DNA of 64,000 nt from Pieris napi (taxonomy: Eukaryota; Arthropoda; Insecta; Lepidoptera; Pieridae). Position numbers and translations under genes: made by a program. The stretch spans positions 11,222,001-11,286,000 of the forward strand of contig NC_062247.1 in assembly GCF_905475465.1 (NCBI RefSeq). The letters are read 5' to 3'. The notes beneath the pieces were generated by a model, which ran no database searches, was not told the DNA's origin, and saw only the letters and a list, made by a program, of their open reading frames with translations. Of this stretch, positions 36,801 to 48,974 are shown one piece after another. Numbering within the stretch: the first letter of the stretch is position 1; the number at the start of each line of letters is the position of its first letter.

Positions 36801-39800
36801 AAACCATAAATGGAGTGGAACTTAAAACAGCAAGTACAATATACGTCACGTCCAAATCTGAAGTATATGAAAACTTTGCAACGACCATCCGTGACGTGTT
36901 TGATTCCGAATTCAAAAATGTAGACTTTACTCAAGCACAGAAAACCGCTAACGAAATCAACGCTTGGGTAATAAATACATTTAACAACAATAATTTCAAA
37001 ATTCTAAACTATCATTATTTAGACATAAATTTAAATAATTGTAAAATAATTACAATGTACCTACAGGCCTAGAAATTTTAGTCTAATCCATTTCAGTAAA
37101 AAAATTAAGACAAAAATAAAGCTTCATATGTTTGAGGCGAAAACGGTATTTTATGACCTTTCTTAGATTTCCTATACAGCCTTCGCAGCAGTGGGTAGGC
37201 AGTTGATTTTTCTGCCAGGGTATATAGTCTGGTTTAATAAAAATTTGTGTTTCGTAAAAACATCTTTTAATACGGGTTTTTCATTAATTTTTGTTTAGCA
37301 ATTCTAAAAGTGTCTCTCTCTCTCTCTATTTCTCGTAGATTTTCTATACAGATTTGGCAGCTGTAGTGGTTAGATAATTGATTTTTCTGCCAGGACATAT
37401 AGTCAGATTTTTATAAATTTTTGGCAGAGGTTTGGGTAAATGCAGATAGCATTAGGCAGGCAGCCTAAAATCTATTAATCCATACAAGTTTACAATGCAA
37501 TTTAAATCGTTATCTCTTTGTGAATTTCATACAAAAATGGACATGTTGCAATTGGGTTAACACAAACATTAATTACAGGTTGAAGAACAAACGAATAAAA
37601 GAATTAAAAATCTCGTTGACCCGTTTTCCTTGGATGCCGATACTCATGCTGTTCTTGTCAACGCTATCTACTTTAAGGTAAAATAACATTTAAAATACGC
37701 AATTGCTTTTAAATTTTTTTGTACAGTTACAAATAAGTATCTGATTGTCCAATCAGATACTAATTATGAATATATGATGTAAAAACGATATACACGAGTG
37801 AAAATGACACGAGTACTTATAAAGACAGCGCTAACCAGATCCATGCAACTTCCTCACAATCGAGTAGCCCGCGATATCTCAGCAGACAACTCACGACAGG
37901 ACTCTTTGTATTGAAGAAGTCGCAAGGGTCCGCCAAGCACCCGCGAATTTAACAACAATAGGAAATAAATTAACACAGCAAGATTTCTAAAACGACTCGG
38001 TGAAAGGTCTCCATGGAGTGAACTGAAAATGTTCATCGAGTAATTTTTCATCACAGTTTTATTAGACCATACACAGTCGTTTCCCGCCGTCTGTACGCTT
38101 CGACACTTCGATGACTTCTTTATGACAAATCCAATATGTATTTGACATTCGAGATTAGCACTAAATCTCAACTGTGGCTGAACCCTTGGATCTTATGAAA
38201 TAGTACGCTTTCATTATTCCTATAAAACTGAGGCGTTTCTTGTACGCGTTCACACATGACTATATTACCTTTAATTCTTTTCACATTTAATTATGTATTA
38301 CGTTTATCAAAACCTAAACATAATGAAATATACAGTATTTAGAATTTTCTTAATCGACATAGTAATCATAAAAAGAAAATCAGAACAAATTTTTAAAAGT
38401 TTGGACCATGTGGCAGTGTGCCTTTAACGCTGGCAGCATTTCTTGCTGTGTTGCGATACTTATTCGTTGAGCGAGGAAAGCATCAGCTCTGAGGCGCCAA
38501 CTTAAATCTTTAATTAGCGCCTGTTCATTAATTGATCCCCAAGTGTTATTTTATTTCACATTAATATAATAATAATAAAAAGTTAAATAATAATTTTCCT
38601 GTGTTATTTATAAAATATTTTGTCACAAGTAAATTCTAAGCTAAGAAAATAAAATATTTATAAAATAAATAGCGGACCCGACACACGTTGTCCTTAACTA
38701 TGAATATTGATGTCGAATTGGTATAATTATCTAAAAAAAATATTTAGGAAACCAAGTGTATATGATAAAAGAACATTCTTTGTTTGTTTTTCTGGCGCGT
38801 ATATTTTAGTTTTTTAGTTTTGTTGGTATTCCGCCACGGGAACAGAAGTATTTTCTAATATATAAAATTCTCGTGTCACAGTTTTCGTTGCCATAGTCCT
38901 CCGAAACGGCTTGACAGATTTTGATGAAATTTTGTGTGCATATTGGGTATGTCTGAGAATCGGACAACATCTATTTTTCATCCCCCTAAATGTTAGGGGT
39001 AGTCCACCCCTAAAAAATTTTTTTTAGTTTTTAGACAAAAATTTTAATTTCTATTTTTTTATGATACAGCATTAAAAAATACATACAACCTATAATTTTC
39101 ACCCCTCTACGATCAACCCATATTTTTTATTATAAATGATATACATGGCAAAACGAAAAAAACAAAACGTTTGCCCCGTCAGCTAGTATCAATATAATAA
39201 CTCCAATCGAAGCATTTGTTTTAAACGATATTAATTTTTCTTAAATCCTTTTGACGATATATGCAGTACGCATTCTGTCAATGTTATGTCAAACGCCATA
39301 AGGTTACATCAAAAAAGTTTGAATTGTAAAAGCGCTATGCACTGAAAAAAAAATTGCTTAATCGCAATTTTCTTAATTTTTCTTTCATAAGAACCTTTTC
39401 CTTACAATAACAAACACAACATAAAAGATAATTTTCTAAATCGGTCCAGCCGTTCACGCATGATGCCGTGACTAAGGGAAATAGGGATTCATTTTTATAT
39501 ATTTAGAAGATAGAATTTAAGTTATAAATTCAACATTTAAATTGGCAACAAGACAAAACTGTCAGCATATAATGTTCTATTTAAAATTATTAGTTCCAAG
39601 CTGCTTCATAAAACCTAGGTACATATAAATACATATGTAATTTATTAAATTGTTTTTCATTATTTATTTAATGTTCTATAGGGTCTCTGGCAGAAGCCGT
39701 TCAACCATGGCAATACATACGACCAGGTGTTCCATATTACTAAAGAGAGATTAGTAACAGTTCCGATGATGTACCAAAAATCTTATTTCGGTTACGCGGA

Positions 39801-42117
39801 GGTTCCAGAACTAGATGCTAAGGTAAGGTTTAAAGTATAGAGTTGTATAACTCTTGTAGTTTGCAGATATCGTAAAACCTCTTGGTTTAAATAACCAAGT
39901 GCAATAATAAGGATAGCGGGGAAGGATTGGAAAATAATGGAAGAATTTGCAGGAGACCTTCACTCCGTAGGAGGTCAAGTTTTCCTACTGTTAAACATAA
40001 TGTATTATGTACCCGAATACAGGCTTTTTTTATTTTATTTATTGAAGTAAACATTCTTTAAGCGCGACTAGGGGGTATGTCGGATTTTTTTTTGACGGAG
40101 GTAACGATTTCTATAGTCTGTGTAGTTTCCGCTATTTAAAAATAACAACGATGGCGCCTTTTATAGGTCCGTCAGCGCCATCTAGTGGTGCATCATTTGA
40201 ACTGATTTAAGTCCGTTTCTTAGTAGTGTTTATCTAGGATAGCATTCACTCGTTTTATTTGATACTGATTCTTGTAATTGGTGTTATTATTAATATATTT
40301 ATATTTAAAATGAAAATCCGTACTAGTAACATGTGACCAAATTAAAATTCCACTATAGAGGGAAGGTTCCCATACTAGCTTGCTTTTCTTTTGTTATAGA
40401 TACGGCCAGTTTTTTCGTATTTGAATAATCTTTGTTAAGCACATGAATAATAAATATAATTAAATTATAATATGATATTTCTTATTTGATCTTTTATCAT
40501 TTCAGTGATATATGCCGTCAACGCCAAAGAAGTTTTACTTCAATCGCGCGTAAACGTAACACGCACACACTTTATTTTTGTTTTATTCACATGTACGAAC
40601 ATGTGTTTGTGTACATAACAGGTAATAAACATATTTTACAGGTCCTCCAAATGTTCTATGAAGGTCGTGAAGCATCCATGATACTGGTGCTCCCCAATGA
40701 AATCGATGGAATAACCCAGCTAGAGGAAAAATTACGAGACCCATCAACAATCGACAGAGCCATTTATAACATGTACGATAGACAAGTCCATGTCACAATT
40801 CCTAAGTTCAAAATTGAAACTACAACAGACCTGAAAACTGTTTTATTTAAGGTAACTTATTATTTTCTAAAGTTTTTTAAACATTGTGTTTTCTATAACG
40901 TTTTTAGATAATACTTAGACCTAACTTCCGATTTTAAATCTTCATTTATGTTGGCGAACATAATAATATCAATGCCCGTTTATTATCTTGACAGTACAGT
41001 TTAGATTTGTTATATAAATTTTCTTTTTCTTGTTATCCTAATATCCTAACTTGCTTTTGTGCCATTGATCGGAACCCCTTCACGGGTAAAGGCGTCCTCC
41101 AGCTTTTTCTAAATATCTCTGTCCATTGCTTCCATTCTTCATTCGCTTCCTACAAAAGCTTCTATATATTCTATCCATCTTCTTTTTGGGTGCTTTTCTC
41201 CTTCTTTCCCTTGTGCCTTTCGATATAAGGAACATTACACACAAAACCTTTGTTTTAAATTACCACTCCATTAAATAATCTTATTCTGCTTACATTTTTA
41301 TGGGCAATTAGAATAATCCAATTTAGAATTGAATATTTTTTCAGATGAACGTTACGAAACTATTTGAACCCGGACAAGCCCGTTTAAGTAAAATGCTACT
41401 GGAATGGGATGACTTATTTATAACTGACGCCATACAGAAGGCTTTCATTGAAGTCAATGAGGATGGCGCAGAAGCTGCAGCAGCCAACGGTAAGTCACTC
41501 ATTCTGAAAATTAAATATAATTCTAACTCGGTTAGTGAGTATGCTCACTGAGAACAAAGGATTGTAAGAAACAAAACAAGTGCGACAAAGGACTGTGACT
41601 GATTAGTTAAAGTAGAGCCTGTATGGCAGGGGTCCGACGGTCAGTAAATATCGTGATCCAATACCACAATAACTGTCTCAGTATATATTGAATCAACTGG
41701 TGGGACTATACTTTCAATAGATTGGAGCCTGGGTTACATTTTTCTTATGTAACCTAAAGGACCGGCAACGCACTTGCAAGCCTACTGGCAACGGTCTATG
41801 AGCTGTATCAGTTGCTCAACTGCTCGTTTGCTCCATGTAACACAACAAAATATGACAGTTATTTTTTATGACAGTAAATATGTTTTTATTGGATGTTACT
41901 GGCCTTGACTTATTATATTACACAAATTTCTTTCAATAATTTTTCGATAATTTTATATTATACTTTATTATAATTCCAATGTTTTGTTTCAGTTATCAAT
42001 ACTTACGGAGCCCTTCCTGACTTCCAACCGCCGGTTACATTCTTTGCTAATAGACCATTTTACTTTGAAATAAGGATAAACGATGTACCCATTTTTAACG
42101 GTGTTAAAGCTGAATAA
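30839..42117 (+). CDS. Serpin gene 3 (serpin-1-like, nine coding exons, complete)
   Basis: Complete secreted serpin, 392 aa. Exons: 30839-30860, 31897-31985, 34203-34346, 36764-36967, 37579-37677, 39682-39822, 40642-40851, 41345-41489, 41993-42117. All junctions are GT-AG with the same phases as gene 2 and no in-frame stops. Signal peptide, NAIYFK shutter, EVNEDGAEAAAAN hinge (~339-351) and RPFYF segment are all present. The reactive loop matches gene 2 apart from one seen change (PDFQPP for PDFLPP), on the P' side by hinge counting, so the predicted P1-P1' is again A358-L359. Exon 7 ends in a TVLFK variant. Intron 3 contains a full-length 5S rRNA gene. Gene 3 is best explained as the product of the latest duplication of gene 2 plus its downstream spacer. 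Exon 3 (KYNP) and exon 6 (KERL) match gene 4 instead, which suggests conversion. Activity is unproven, but nothing in the sequence argues against an inhibitory serpin. Confidence 0.94.
32978..33217 (+). mobile_element. MITE of the MSANTD-element family, intron 2 of serpin gene 3
   Basis: Same element as in gene 2 with minor substitutions; inherited by duplication. Confidence 0.6.
33880..34085 (+). mobile_element. LINE 3' end, intron 2 of serpin gene 3
   Basis: Same LINE terminus as in gene 2, with a ~13-bp length difference near the tail. Confidence 0.6.
34491..34589 (+). pseudogene. 5S rRNA pseudogene, 5' truncated (~99 nt)
   Basis: Matches 5S rRNA from AATACACCGGTTCTCG to GATGTTGGC but lacks the first 21 nt, so the terminal stem cannot form. 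A few substitutions are seen (GATCGCCG, CCTGAGAAC). T-run follows. Its leader (34394-34490) is homologous to that of the intact 5S gene downstream. Confidence 0.85.
34767..34886 (+). rRNA. 5S rRNA gene, full length, in intron 3 of serpin gene 3
   Basis: 120 nt starting GCCAACGTCCATACTACG and ending CTCGTGATGTTGGCTT. It contains the internal control region (AAGTTAAGCAACGTCGGGCG ... GTACTTGGATGGGTGACCGC) and its 5' and 3' ends pair (GCCAACGTC with GATGTTGGC). A run of ten T follows directly, a good Pol III terminator. I see no defect, so it could be transcribed, although it sits alone inside a serpin intron, not in an rDNA array. A ~115 nt leader (34651-34766) resembles the leader of the truncated unit just upstream. 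Confidence 0.88.
35483..36717 (+). pseudogene. 5'-truncated LINE reverse transcriptase, intron 3 of serpin gene 3
   Basis: Copy of the gene 2 LINE. It keeps GVPQG where genes 2 and 4 have GVTQG, but has extra small deletions after the FADV motif that break the frame. Confidence 0.8.
37790..38195 (-). repeat. Dispersed repeat in intron 5 of serpin gene 3
   Basis: Copy of the repeat in gene 2 intron 5. Confidence 0.45.
38667..39510 (-). mobile_element. Helitron-like element (outer), intron 5 of serpin gene 3
   Basis: Same as in gene 2, with the terminal CTAG decayed to ATAG. Confidence 0.55.
38854..39186 (+). mobile_element. Nested Helitron, intron 5 of serpin gene 3
   Basis: Copy of the nested Helitron of gene 2 at the identical insertion point (TC start, GCTAG end), inherited by gene duplication. 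Confidence 0.8.
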
Positions 42118-42190
42118 TATTGAACTTGACTTGTAAAAGGTGTTAAAGCTAATTAAAATAACTTTCCTAAGAGGAAGCTGACATGTATTT

Positions 42191-42196
42191 AATAAA
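42191..42196 (+). terminator. Polyadenylation signal, serpin gene 3
   Basis: AATAAA in the same context as in gene 2. Confidence 0.7.
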
Positions 42197-43958
42197 GTGT
42201 TATTTGAAATTGTTGTTTTAAACAAGAAACGTGTATGATTCCCGTATGTCAAAAACGTGTTTGATTTTGAGGTAAAAGGCGATTTCTTCGATACAAAGAG
42301 TCCTCTCGTAAGTGTGCTGCTATTGTGAGGATCTGTTTGCGCATTTTTAAGTTCTCATGTCATTTTTACACGTGTATATCCTTTCTGTAACAAATCTTCA
42401 TAGGTATCTGATTATCCTCCTTGAATGTATGATGTTTGATAGCAAAAATAAAATAACACTCTGTGTTCTAATGTGGCACTTGGGGACTGCCGCGGTAAAG
42501 CTATTGCATAGCATTTTTTATCAACTTATGCAGTTATAATTATTTATTTGTGCAGTATTTGTTTTTCTTTGATATTAATTCAAGTTTTTTCTTTGATATT
42601 ATTTCAATCTACCACTCTATCAGACTCAGACTAAAATGCCTGTATAGTCTGTCTCACTCTAACGCGTACCGGGTGCACCGGCCGCACTCACGCTCACCTA
42701 TATTACGTCATCGTGTGTAAGTTTTTTTTTCGTTACGGAATTTCTTGATTCGGTCGCCGCGCTCTATGCCGTAGCTTAAAATTGCGCTTGCGAGGTTTAA
42801 ACTTAACTTAGATTATACTTGTATTACAAAAAACTCTAAATTATAATCAGGCCATCTCTCTTTATATAACTGTTATAAAACACCCAGCATTCATTGAATA
42901 TTATTCGTGTATGGTTTAAATTAAGTATTAATATGTCTAAAGTATCAGTGTTACAAGAATGTTTAAGTCTTCTTTTGCTTCCATTACTGGAGGTAGGCCG
43001 TCGGTTCCGTGAAGCGTGTTTTGTCCTATGCTAGATGCAGCAACTCTTTCGCAGTTGCAATACCCGTCCACTCCCAAAAAACCATGAGTTTTTCCTCCTA
43101 CCAACACGCCGTTGATCCTGGATTTTACCCATTATTATTAATTGAAGAAGGTGGTAGCGGTCATGACGCAACACAAAACATGTTCCAACTTAATTAAGAA
43201 GTTTCTCGTTAGAGACCTTCTGGACCCAGCCTGTACAAAGCATGGGACTACAACACCACATCTCAAATGATTCCAAGCGCCGGCAGGTCTTTTATTCTCC
43301 AAGCTTCACAGCCGTACAGAACAATAATTGGTCATAAGTCTAGAGTTAGTTAAATTATGCTAACACCTTTTTTCAGGTGATATAACTCATTTGTTACCAT
43401 TACATAGACATACATATATATAATTTAAAGAAGATTCATAGAGAAGTAAGGAAGGGGATGACAGGTCTGGGCGTTACTGCATATGATTTTTTGCGTTTAC
43501 TGAGAAGATTTAGTAGGGTAATATATATATATTTTTTTTTTACCATAGGAAAGTAGAGATTTCAACGAACTGAAAGCACACCAACTTTTTGAAAAAAGCT
43601 GAAATTTTGACGTCAGAATTTTCGATTGAAAATTAGGGTGTTTTTTCGATATTAATTCAAAATAAGGTGAACAAATAAATATTTTTTATCAAATAAATTA
43701 CAGCGTATTTGGGACATAGAAAGGTAAGTTTTCACCAAATTTCGTTAAAAAAAAATATTTTTGTAAAAGATAAAAATTAAAAACCAAAAACTTGGTTTTT
43801 TGAATTTTTCACATAAATTTTGAGGTTATGTGAAAAATGTGTGAATACAAAAGTTTTAGATCTTTTTATTACCTCCAACTTTGCCATTTAACTTTCTTCG
43901 ATAGGACTTGTAGTTTTGCCGGATATCGAGATAAACCGTTTTTTACCCTTAAAACTCC

Positions 43959-44016
43959 TTTAAAATAGTTTTACTGTTGGTTTTTATTAAAAAACCAACA
44001 GTAAAACTATTTTAAA
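43959..44016. repeat. 27-bp perfect inverted repeat at a deletion junction, spacer 3
   Basis: Arms 43959-43985 and 43990-44016, loop of 4 nt. Spacer 2 has only the right arm (near 26930-26960) and an extra ~300 bp at this place. Confidence 0.8.
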
Positions 44017-44500
44017 CGTCTTTATAGGTACATAGTTAAAAAAACTTGTAGCCAACTTGTCTAGGCTACATGTCAGACTTAACGATTTCCTAATTATAAT
44101 AACATCTTCAAGCTTAAAGTCTCCTCGGAGTTTTATTTTTATTAAGCCTTTATTACTGACACCGAGTATAATATATATAAACACTCGTTTAAGTTACATA
44201 ACCTAACTTAATAGCTGATGTATTCAGCGTGTCTTGTGACACATACACCTCTTCCAGCTGCTTCCATTATTTTCTAATGTTAGCTCGTCTTGTCCAAGTT
44301 GTGCCTCATATTCTCTTTACATCGTCTGTCCATCTCTTTCTCTATCTCCCTTTTTGAAGTTGTACTTCTTTAGGCGCGTTATGAAAAATTGATGAGAGTG
44401 AAATTTTACGATTGCGCGCGCACCTATGACACAAAATTGGCAGTGTGATATAGCGTGCGCGAGCGAGATGGGAATAAGACAAACTACAAGTAAAAAGAAA

Positions 44501-44536
44501 TAGAATATGCGTGAAGCTAACTTCACGCATATTCTA
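44501..44536. repeat. 16-bp perfect hairpin inside the MSANTD element
   Basis: TAGAATATGCGTGAAG, loop CTAA, CTTCACGCATATTCTA. Confidence 0.8.
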
Positions 44537-44830
44537 GCTTAGCAGCTTAACAAGAATTTTGAATGACCATGACAATTGACATCTGACAATGACATTTACC
44601 TTTTAAACAAATATAGGAGTTTTAATTATTGTTTAAAATTAATAATTATATAGGTATATAATTATTAATTTTAAATATAAATATTTGTGAAAAAACTGTG
44701 CTAACCTTCCTGAGTGCTTCAATACAATTGAGGTTAACTATCCGTATGTATTATCGAGTATTATTGTTGATTAAAACTGAAACATGAACCATTATTCATT
44801 GCTTTTGTTTATTGCGTTTGTTACAGCAAC

Positions 44831-46060
44831 TTTTTAGAAATATTCTACGACCCTATATATCAATAATTGAGAACAAAGATTTAAGCACGAATACTAATAA
44901 GGAGAAAATGAAGGCTTGGAGCGATATAACAGAGAAGTAAACATTTTAATAAGTACCTGCATCTCAAAAAAATGACCACATTATTTAATCAAAACATCAG
45001 ATTTAATCTAGCAAATATAAGGACAAGAGACAAAAAACAATTGATGAATCAGTGGAAGTGCACTAAATTGAATACAAAAAAAGAGTTGTCATCTTATCGC
45101 CGTGAAACATCAAAAACTGGAGGTGGAACAAAGCCACCATCACCTTCTCGAGACACAATGGTTTGAAGTAGATTTCAATGAATTTGATTGTGATGGTGTC
45201 GAGGTAGGAATGTTAATTATAAATATGATGTATGGTGATGTTCAAGGTTCAACCTTTCAAGCATAGGCATATGCTTACAACATTACTTTATTCCCCTACA
45301 GGGTAGTTAGAGATATTGTAATACCTCAAAACATCCATGTTGCACTTGTAGTACCGAAACTCTGTCCTGCCAGAAGTGAGCCCATTCCCACTTATAATGG
45401 ACAGTGGGTATAATACACCTTAATACCTGAGTGCGAACCACTCACCATGATACTTAAATTAATAGATGTTATTTATATATTTCAGGTTATTACAAATAAA
45501 ATCATTTTGGAAACAATTGATATCCCAAAAGCAAATAAAGCCAACAATGACAAGGTAATAAATCAGTTTTGACATAACTTGAATACTAAAAAAGCCAAAC
45601 AAAGGTGTGCACAACAGTGACAACATAACTTAACAATTTCATTATTTTGTAGGATTAAAGAAAGGTTAAAGAAAATCATGTCGAACTGAACAACAAGAAT
45701 CCCCAAACAACTCCAAAGAAACCTACAAGGAAGACACCGGTATTATATTTAAATTATCTCTATCTCTAAATAGAATAGAAGAAAGTTGCTATCCAGGTCT
45801 GTAGCATGTGCTACAAATTATATTATTAACACATTTATATAATTATATTAATATAAATGTGTTAAAAAATTTATAATATGAATTATAAAAAATTTTAAGT
45901 TTTGCATGGACAGAGCTTAAATTAATATTCTCTTATTTGTTGCAGAAAGCAAGTAGTTTTGGAGAAGCCTCGTAGATGCACAACCAAGTAATGATTAATT
46001 TAAAATTACAAACCGAAATTCTGATGAAGACATTAGAGTCACTTAAAAATAAATAGTATA
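44831..46060 (+). pseudogene. MSANTD (Myb/SANT-like) DNA-binding protein remnant, multi-exon
   Basis: Pieces in order match small MSANTD-type proteins known as accessory or domesticated partners of Harbinger transposons. A helix segment RPYISIIENKD (from ~44850) runs into KMKAWSDITEK, which meets a stop. A second piece (~44972-45166) contains KKQLMNQWKCTKLNTKKE and KTGGGTKPPSP, the typical end of the domain. Short candidate exons with AG/GT borders follow at 45486-45555, 45653-45740 and from 45946, ending in a helical tail (LQTEILMKTLESLKNK, stop). Intron-like gaps argue against a processed copy; the internal stop and frame changes show it is broken here. AATAAA-like sites follow the stop. 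I infer DNA binding from the domain; nothing shows expression. Confidence 0.5.
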
Positions 46061-48329
46061 ATGAAATAAAAATGTTTTAAAGATAAATAGTGTTTTATTT
46101 GTTTAATGTAAGAGAATAATAATAAATATTTATTTAATTAATTTTTCAAATGTAAACTGAACTTTATTGACTTTAATGACTCCTTTTCCAGTCTTTGATT
46201 ATTTAATTGTAATTAATTATTTGCATGCAATCAAAAACTATTTTTAATAATGCCAAAGAAGTATAACTTCTTACGCGCGTACATAAGTACACGCACCCTT
46301 TTTTTTTCCTTTTTCTATCTAGTGGTTGCTATTCTGTAATCATTTTTGTCCATTTCAACCTACTATCTCTCGTCATATAGAAGATGTTAGAAGGTTGGCG
46401 AAAAAGGGTGAAAAAGTACGACCGATAGTAATATAATTCAATTTTAGGTTTCAAATTAAAAATACAAAGAAAACAAACATAACCTTCAAAATACTTCCTA
46501 TTACTTAAAAGAAAACTACCCAATCGAAGTCTTAATTAAGCGTAAAGATCTACAGCAAGAAAAAGAGGCAGGAAACACAGCCTTTATAAAATATGATAAA
46601 ATTATTATACTGAGCAACAAAAAACCCCCAGAGAAACAGTCAAGCAACAGAAACCTATCAGAGTCCCCGGAAACGCTCCACTCTGACAACCAAATTGTTC
46701 AATAGACTAGTAAACAACCACCTAAGAAAAACAAAGGGGACATGAAGAACTATCTTATACTATTATACAAAAGCCTAAACTAATTCTTTCCCAGACAGAA
46801 TCGACTCAACTCCAACCGAAGACTCCGGATCACAACACAGCATAGCAATCAAAATCGGACCCTCTTCCAACTCCTAACCTCCCAGTAAGGCCGGTCACGG
46901 CGGGAGAGTTCGACCAAAACCCCCCCAAGAACAACTATACAAACGAAAAATACTATCTACATTTGCACCCTCAACGTAAGATCCATTATCTTCTGATCAA
47001 AAATATATTGAGCTTAAATCCGCACTAGATGATATTGTTGGCTAGACAGAGCTAACAACAGAGAAGGATGGAATTCCTTCCTTCCGGATTACCGAATGAG
47101 GTAATAATTTTAAATTATAAAAAAAATATTATTACTATTATATTATTATCTCTCGTCATGTGTCCGGTCCCGCGCCTTTTCAATTGCCTTATTTTCATTA
47201 TAATGTCCTCTACTTTGGTCATAATCTTATCTGTTCTACTCTTTTGCGATGTCTCAGTGTTACACTCGCCAAGCTTCTTTCCATTCCCTTTGGTATTCTC
47301 AACTTTAAAATATGTTTCTGAGATAATTCCCAAGTCTGACAGCCGTCTGTGACACATGGTAAGATACATTGAACATCTTTTTGTTAGCTGCCATTAGGAC
47401 CTTTACCTTGAAGTTATCACCTGCCAAATTTATCAAAAAAAGCTATATTTAAGTAGCTAAGAACATAACATTTCTATATTACATAACATATTCCGTTTAC
47501 ATTCATTTTATAACCATTACTCACGGTAATTATAAAGTATTATAAATACCTACTGTCAGTGAGAAGTCAGCCTGTGTGTTCCTATGTATTAAATAATGCA
47601 GCTGATACTTCCTAACACATTATTTAATCAATGGTTACTTAAGATGCTTAGAATAGGTTTCATGACATCATCACAGTGGTTATATATCTAAAGCCGTTGA
47701 CTTTCGTTCAATATTAAATTACAATAAGATTCTTTCGACTTCGACTGACAGTTTTGCAAGGTCCTCTTCCTGATTTACCCTTAACCATCTTAACAACTAC
47801 AGGGTAGTCATATATATATAAGTCATATATGAGTCACAGGAACGTTTTGGGATAAGTTCATGAGTCACAGGTGACTCATTTCTCCATACAGATTAAGGCA
47901 CATCTTTGTTATGAACCTGGATGTATGGCAATAAACCTAAAGTTTTCAATTAAAAAAAAACAAATAATCCTAATAAGAACATGCAATAAATAAAACTCAA
48001 GTAAGTACTAAAAGCAATGTTTTATTCAAATAAAAGTTTTATAAAATAAACTGTGTAATGTAACATATTCCCACTAATCGATACTTAGAATATTTATACA
48101 TAAGAAAAAATAACAAAATCAAGCATGTTTCTCATTATAACATTCTGAGCACAAAGATTTTTTACACTTTTCACTCAGTGTGTACTTGCTTCGCTTGACG
48201 AGTAACTAATCTCTCATTTTTCAATTTTACATAACACCCATTGCAACATTGAAAATATTTCGAGGAAATTCTTGCAGAGAATGTCCTGAATTGCTTGAAG
48301 GAGCAATTGAAGTTCCTGAGCTTGTGCGC

Positions 48330-48413
48330 TCAATCATAGCTTTGTTGCTCAGTTAGCCCGCAACGAAAGTCATAATAAATCATTGACCGAAAATGTTCTC
48401 GAGTTGGGTTCAT
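48330..48413 (-). pseudogene. mariner transposase N-terminal remnant, spacer 3
   Basis: Copy of the spacer 2 remnant. Confidence 0.6.
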
Positions 48414-48974
48414 TTTCACGCGTAACAAGAGTTTTATATTTTCCGCCACACTTCACAAAAACAAATGACAATTGAATGCAATATACATTAGGTTACCAAA
48501 GAGTTCTAAAATTGAAATTCAAAAAAGTTTTCATTAGCAATGTTTCCAACTGGCCAGTTCTAAGCATTTTCAGTGTTACCCACGTACTAAAGATATAGCC
48601 AAAGATGGAATACATGGAAATTACAAGGTTGAACTTCGCAACCTTGAAATCGTGTGGAGTAAAATCTTAATATTAAAATCAGGTTCGCTGTTACAGAGTA
48701 CTTATTATGTTGCTGCTATCAGAGATTCACGCCTATTATTTGCATTATACCCAATTATACCGGTCAAACAATAAGCATGAAATTTTTGTTATTTTATGCT
48801 ATATAAAAATATAGATATAGATAAAAAAATAATAGAACTTGGTCTCAACAAGTTCTATTATTTTTTTTTAATTTTATAACTTCTAATAATATTCTTCAGC
48901 ACCAAAATATGAAGATTCAATTCTATTGTACATGATTAAACACAGTTATCATTTTTGATGAACATGGTCCATTT

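Larger units (their letters stand above)
44356..46308 (+). mobile_element. ~1.95-kb element with GAAGTTRTACTTC ends and a decayed MSANTD cargo gene
   Basis: Present in spacer 3 and absent from the matching place in spacer 2 (near 27290), so it is a discrete insertion. The left end reads GAAGTTGTACTTCTTTAGG and the right end contains CCAAAGAAGTATAACTTC, roughly inverted, followed by a GCGCGTAC...GTACACGCACCC tail. No transposase is visible. Its left ~60 bp and right ~90 bp recur in the MITEs in intron 2 of serpin genes 2-4, and the gene 4 MITE keeps a further ~170 bp of its interior. Superfamily not determined. Confidence 0.6.
29656..48660 (+). repeat. Tandem duplication unit holding serpin gene 3
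   Basis: About 19 kb. Longer than unit 2 mainly because of the 1.95-kb MSANTD element in spacer 3; it has intact 5S DNA but lacks the 17093-17755 insertion. Confidence 0.75.
42197..48660. other. Spacer 3
   Basis: Close copy of spacer 2 except for a ~300-bp deletion with a fold-back at 43959-44016 and the 1.95-kb MSANTD element. No host gene seen. Confidence 0.5.

Noticed and set aside
44317..44530. Minus-strand frames at the left end of the MSANTD element
   Set aside because: They overlap the terminal repeat and a hairpin and match nothing recognisable.
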